This document shows positions 15,101-15,398 of a stretch of DNA of 15,398 nt, piece after piece; position 1 is the stretch's first letter; every line of letters begins with the position of its first letter. The DNA is taken from assembly GCA_964388275.1 (NCBI GenBank), contig CAYLZD010000055.1:1-15398 (forward strand), read 5' to 3'. Both the position numbers and the translations under genes were made by a program. The notes beneath the pieces were generated by a model. That model had not been told where the DNA came from. It saw only the letters and a list, made by a program, of their open reading frames with translations, and searched no databases. The DNA comes from JARYLZ01 sp964388275. GTDB lineage: Bacteria; Bacteroidota; Ignavibacteria; SZUA-365.

Positions 15101-15398
15101 CGCGCGGAAGAGCTGAAATTGCAGGAACAGGCAGGGAAGCTCAACGCGAAGCTGAATTCACAGGAAGCGCGCCGCCGGGCTGATGAATTGCAGGGCCGTT
15201 TGCAGCAGCGTCTTCTGGAACTGGATCTCGAAGCGCAGCTCTACGCTCTGCCCCCCGTCGCACTGGGCGGTTTCGTCATCGTACCGATCGGCTTGCTCGA
15301 TGCTATTGCAGGGAAACCGCCCGGTCCTCAGTCTAACACGGGTGATACCCAGACATCGGCGGCTCGTGCGCGAGCGGCGGTGATGGAAGTGGAAAGAC
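12149..15398 (+). CDS. drmD: SNF2-type helicase, DrmD-like (DISARM), 3' end outside the window
   Basis: 1,083 codons without a stop, from ATG 12149 (in-frame stop at 12128-12130) to the right edge. Superfamily-2 motifs are in order: Walker A DDPGAGKTIMAGLLIKEL (from residue ~128), DEAH box VVCDEAHKMSA (231-234), LLMTATPHNG with DFQLFLALLDGDRF (motif III), VLLATDAAGEGINLQ (motif V, ~588-598) and QRFGRIHRIGQQ (motif VI, 618-629). The ADDPGAGKT form and length above 1,000 aa fit the DISARM helicase DrmD. The visible end (ARARAAVMEVER) resembles the run-in to a C-terminal DUF3883 domain. Between the lobes is an acidic insertion (MDDLDDLDDAPENEVEE, from residue 428). In DISARM such helicases act with a methylase and DrmABC against incoming DNA; no such partner is visible here, so it may be a standalone relative. 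The symbol is tentative. Confidence 0.72.
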   Translation, partial: MILESLTPATTIRGILPDALVTVVNVTWFGSDALELTYKGPDGKVGNVLLYRHDEARLEIVETGRPWSFDGDGALFRLVSEAHRIRLAHLFDPVLAVHTSLVDPLPHQITAVYEAMLPRQPLRFLLADDPGAGKTIMAGLLIKELIARGDLQRCLIVCPGSLAEQWHDELNKRLHLPFDILTNDKLESARTGNWFLENDLVIARLDKLSRNEDVQAKLLSPDCHYDLVVCDEAHKMSATFFGGEVKYTKRYHLGRMLSGITRHFLLMTATPHNGKEEDFQLFLALLDGDRFEGRFRDGVHQVDVSDLMRRMVKESLLKFDGTPLFPERIAYTVPFKLSDDEARLYTQVSEYVREEFNRADALQNDKRAGTVGFALTILQRRLASSPEAIYQSLRRRQERLEKRLRELELLRRGVVTESLITGMPLLDMDDLDDLDDAPENEVEETEQQVLDQATAARTIEELKAEIATLTGLVALAHRVRRSGVDTKWRELASLLGTIFTHASATGRVGEPVLPYGAGEIPKPRPSVEQKLVIFTEHRDTLNYLQHNITTLLGRQQAVVVIHGGMGREDRRKAQASFLQDPLVQVLLATDAAGEGINLQRAHLMVNYDLPWNPNRLEQRFGRIHRIGQQEVCHLWNLVAKETREGDVYQTLLEKLEEAREALGGQVFDVLGKLQFDGKSLRDLLIEAVRYGEQPEVRARLTRSITNAVDRPKLQALLEEEALAHDAMDASRVARVREDMERAEARRLQPYYVESFFVEAFQKLGGSVRLREARRYEITHVPAPIRKRDRLIGTGEPVLPRYERITFEKDLIAPTGQALAAFVCPGHPLLDSTLDLTLERHRDLLQRGTVLVDEQDKRTAPRVVFYLEHAILDASKTRSGAQHTVSKRLLYVELDSMGNARHVQYAPYLDYRPLGGDEPGMDAILARPECAWITRELEGKALEHAIAHVVPVHLGEVRPQRLELIAKTRNAVKDRLSKEIIYWDHRAEELKLQEQAGKLNAKLNSQEARRRADELQGRLQQRLLELDLEAQLYALPPVALGGFVIVPIGLLDAIAGKPPGPQSNTGDTQTSAARARAAVMEVER

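Overview
The window looks like a metagenome-derived contig from a T9SS-bearing member of the Bacteroidota/Chlorobiota/Ignavibacteriota/Kapabacteria group. Three things point there: a secreted hydrolase with a C-terminal type IX sorting domain, a PorV/PorQ-like outer-membrane barrel, and a lipoprotein carrying the 'SGGNITSDGG' repeats common in that group. A run of exactly 100 Ns (6813-6912) is a scaffold gap, so the sequence is not continuous there.

Layout. (1) 1-2700: the end of an unidentified gene, a possible terminator, then an imperfect repeat (copy A) holding a tiny minus-strand ORF and the first codons of a helicase-like gene. A broken UvrD helicase/PD-(D/E)XK nuclease follows. (2) 2800-4462: an apparently intact AbiE-type type IV toxin-antitoxin operon with a palindrome in front of it. 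(3) 4469-4960: a remnant of a DNA methyltransferase gene, a 49-bp dyad, and a 68-aa hypothetical gene. (4) 5001-9705: cell-envelope and secreted genes, comprising an outer-membrane barrel, a frameshifted lipoprotein running into the gap, a large secreted T9SS hydrolase and a DUF6794-like gene. (5) 9874-11200: copy B of the repeat with the same tiny ORF and helicase start, a RhuM/Fic-like gene lacking its Fic core, a short ORF, and a third, partial repeat copy. (6) 11264-15398: a DUF488 gene followed by a long SNF2-type helicase of the DrmD kind, open at the right edge.

Regions 1-3 and 5-6 read as a defence island. The striking theme is that several of its genes keep recognisable ends but have lost their middles: two copies of the helicase-like gene, the UvrD-nuclease, the methyltransferase and RhuM. 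The AbiE pair, the DUF488 gene and the DrmD-like gene look intact over the visible part. This could be real decay by internal deletion or systematic assembly collapse; reads are needed to tell.

The best candidate for something undescribed is the duplicated module in which a roughly 37-44 aa minus-strand ORF lies divergently upstream of a helicase-like gene. The DUF488/DrmD-like pair is the other unit worth testing. No tRNA, rRNA, CRISPR array or transposase was seen.
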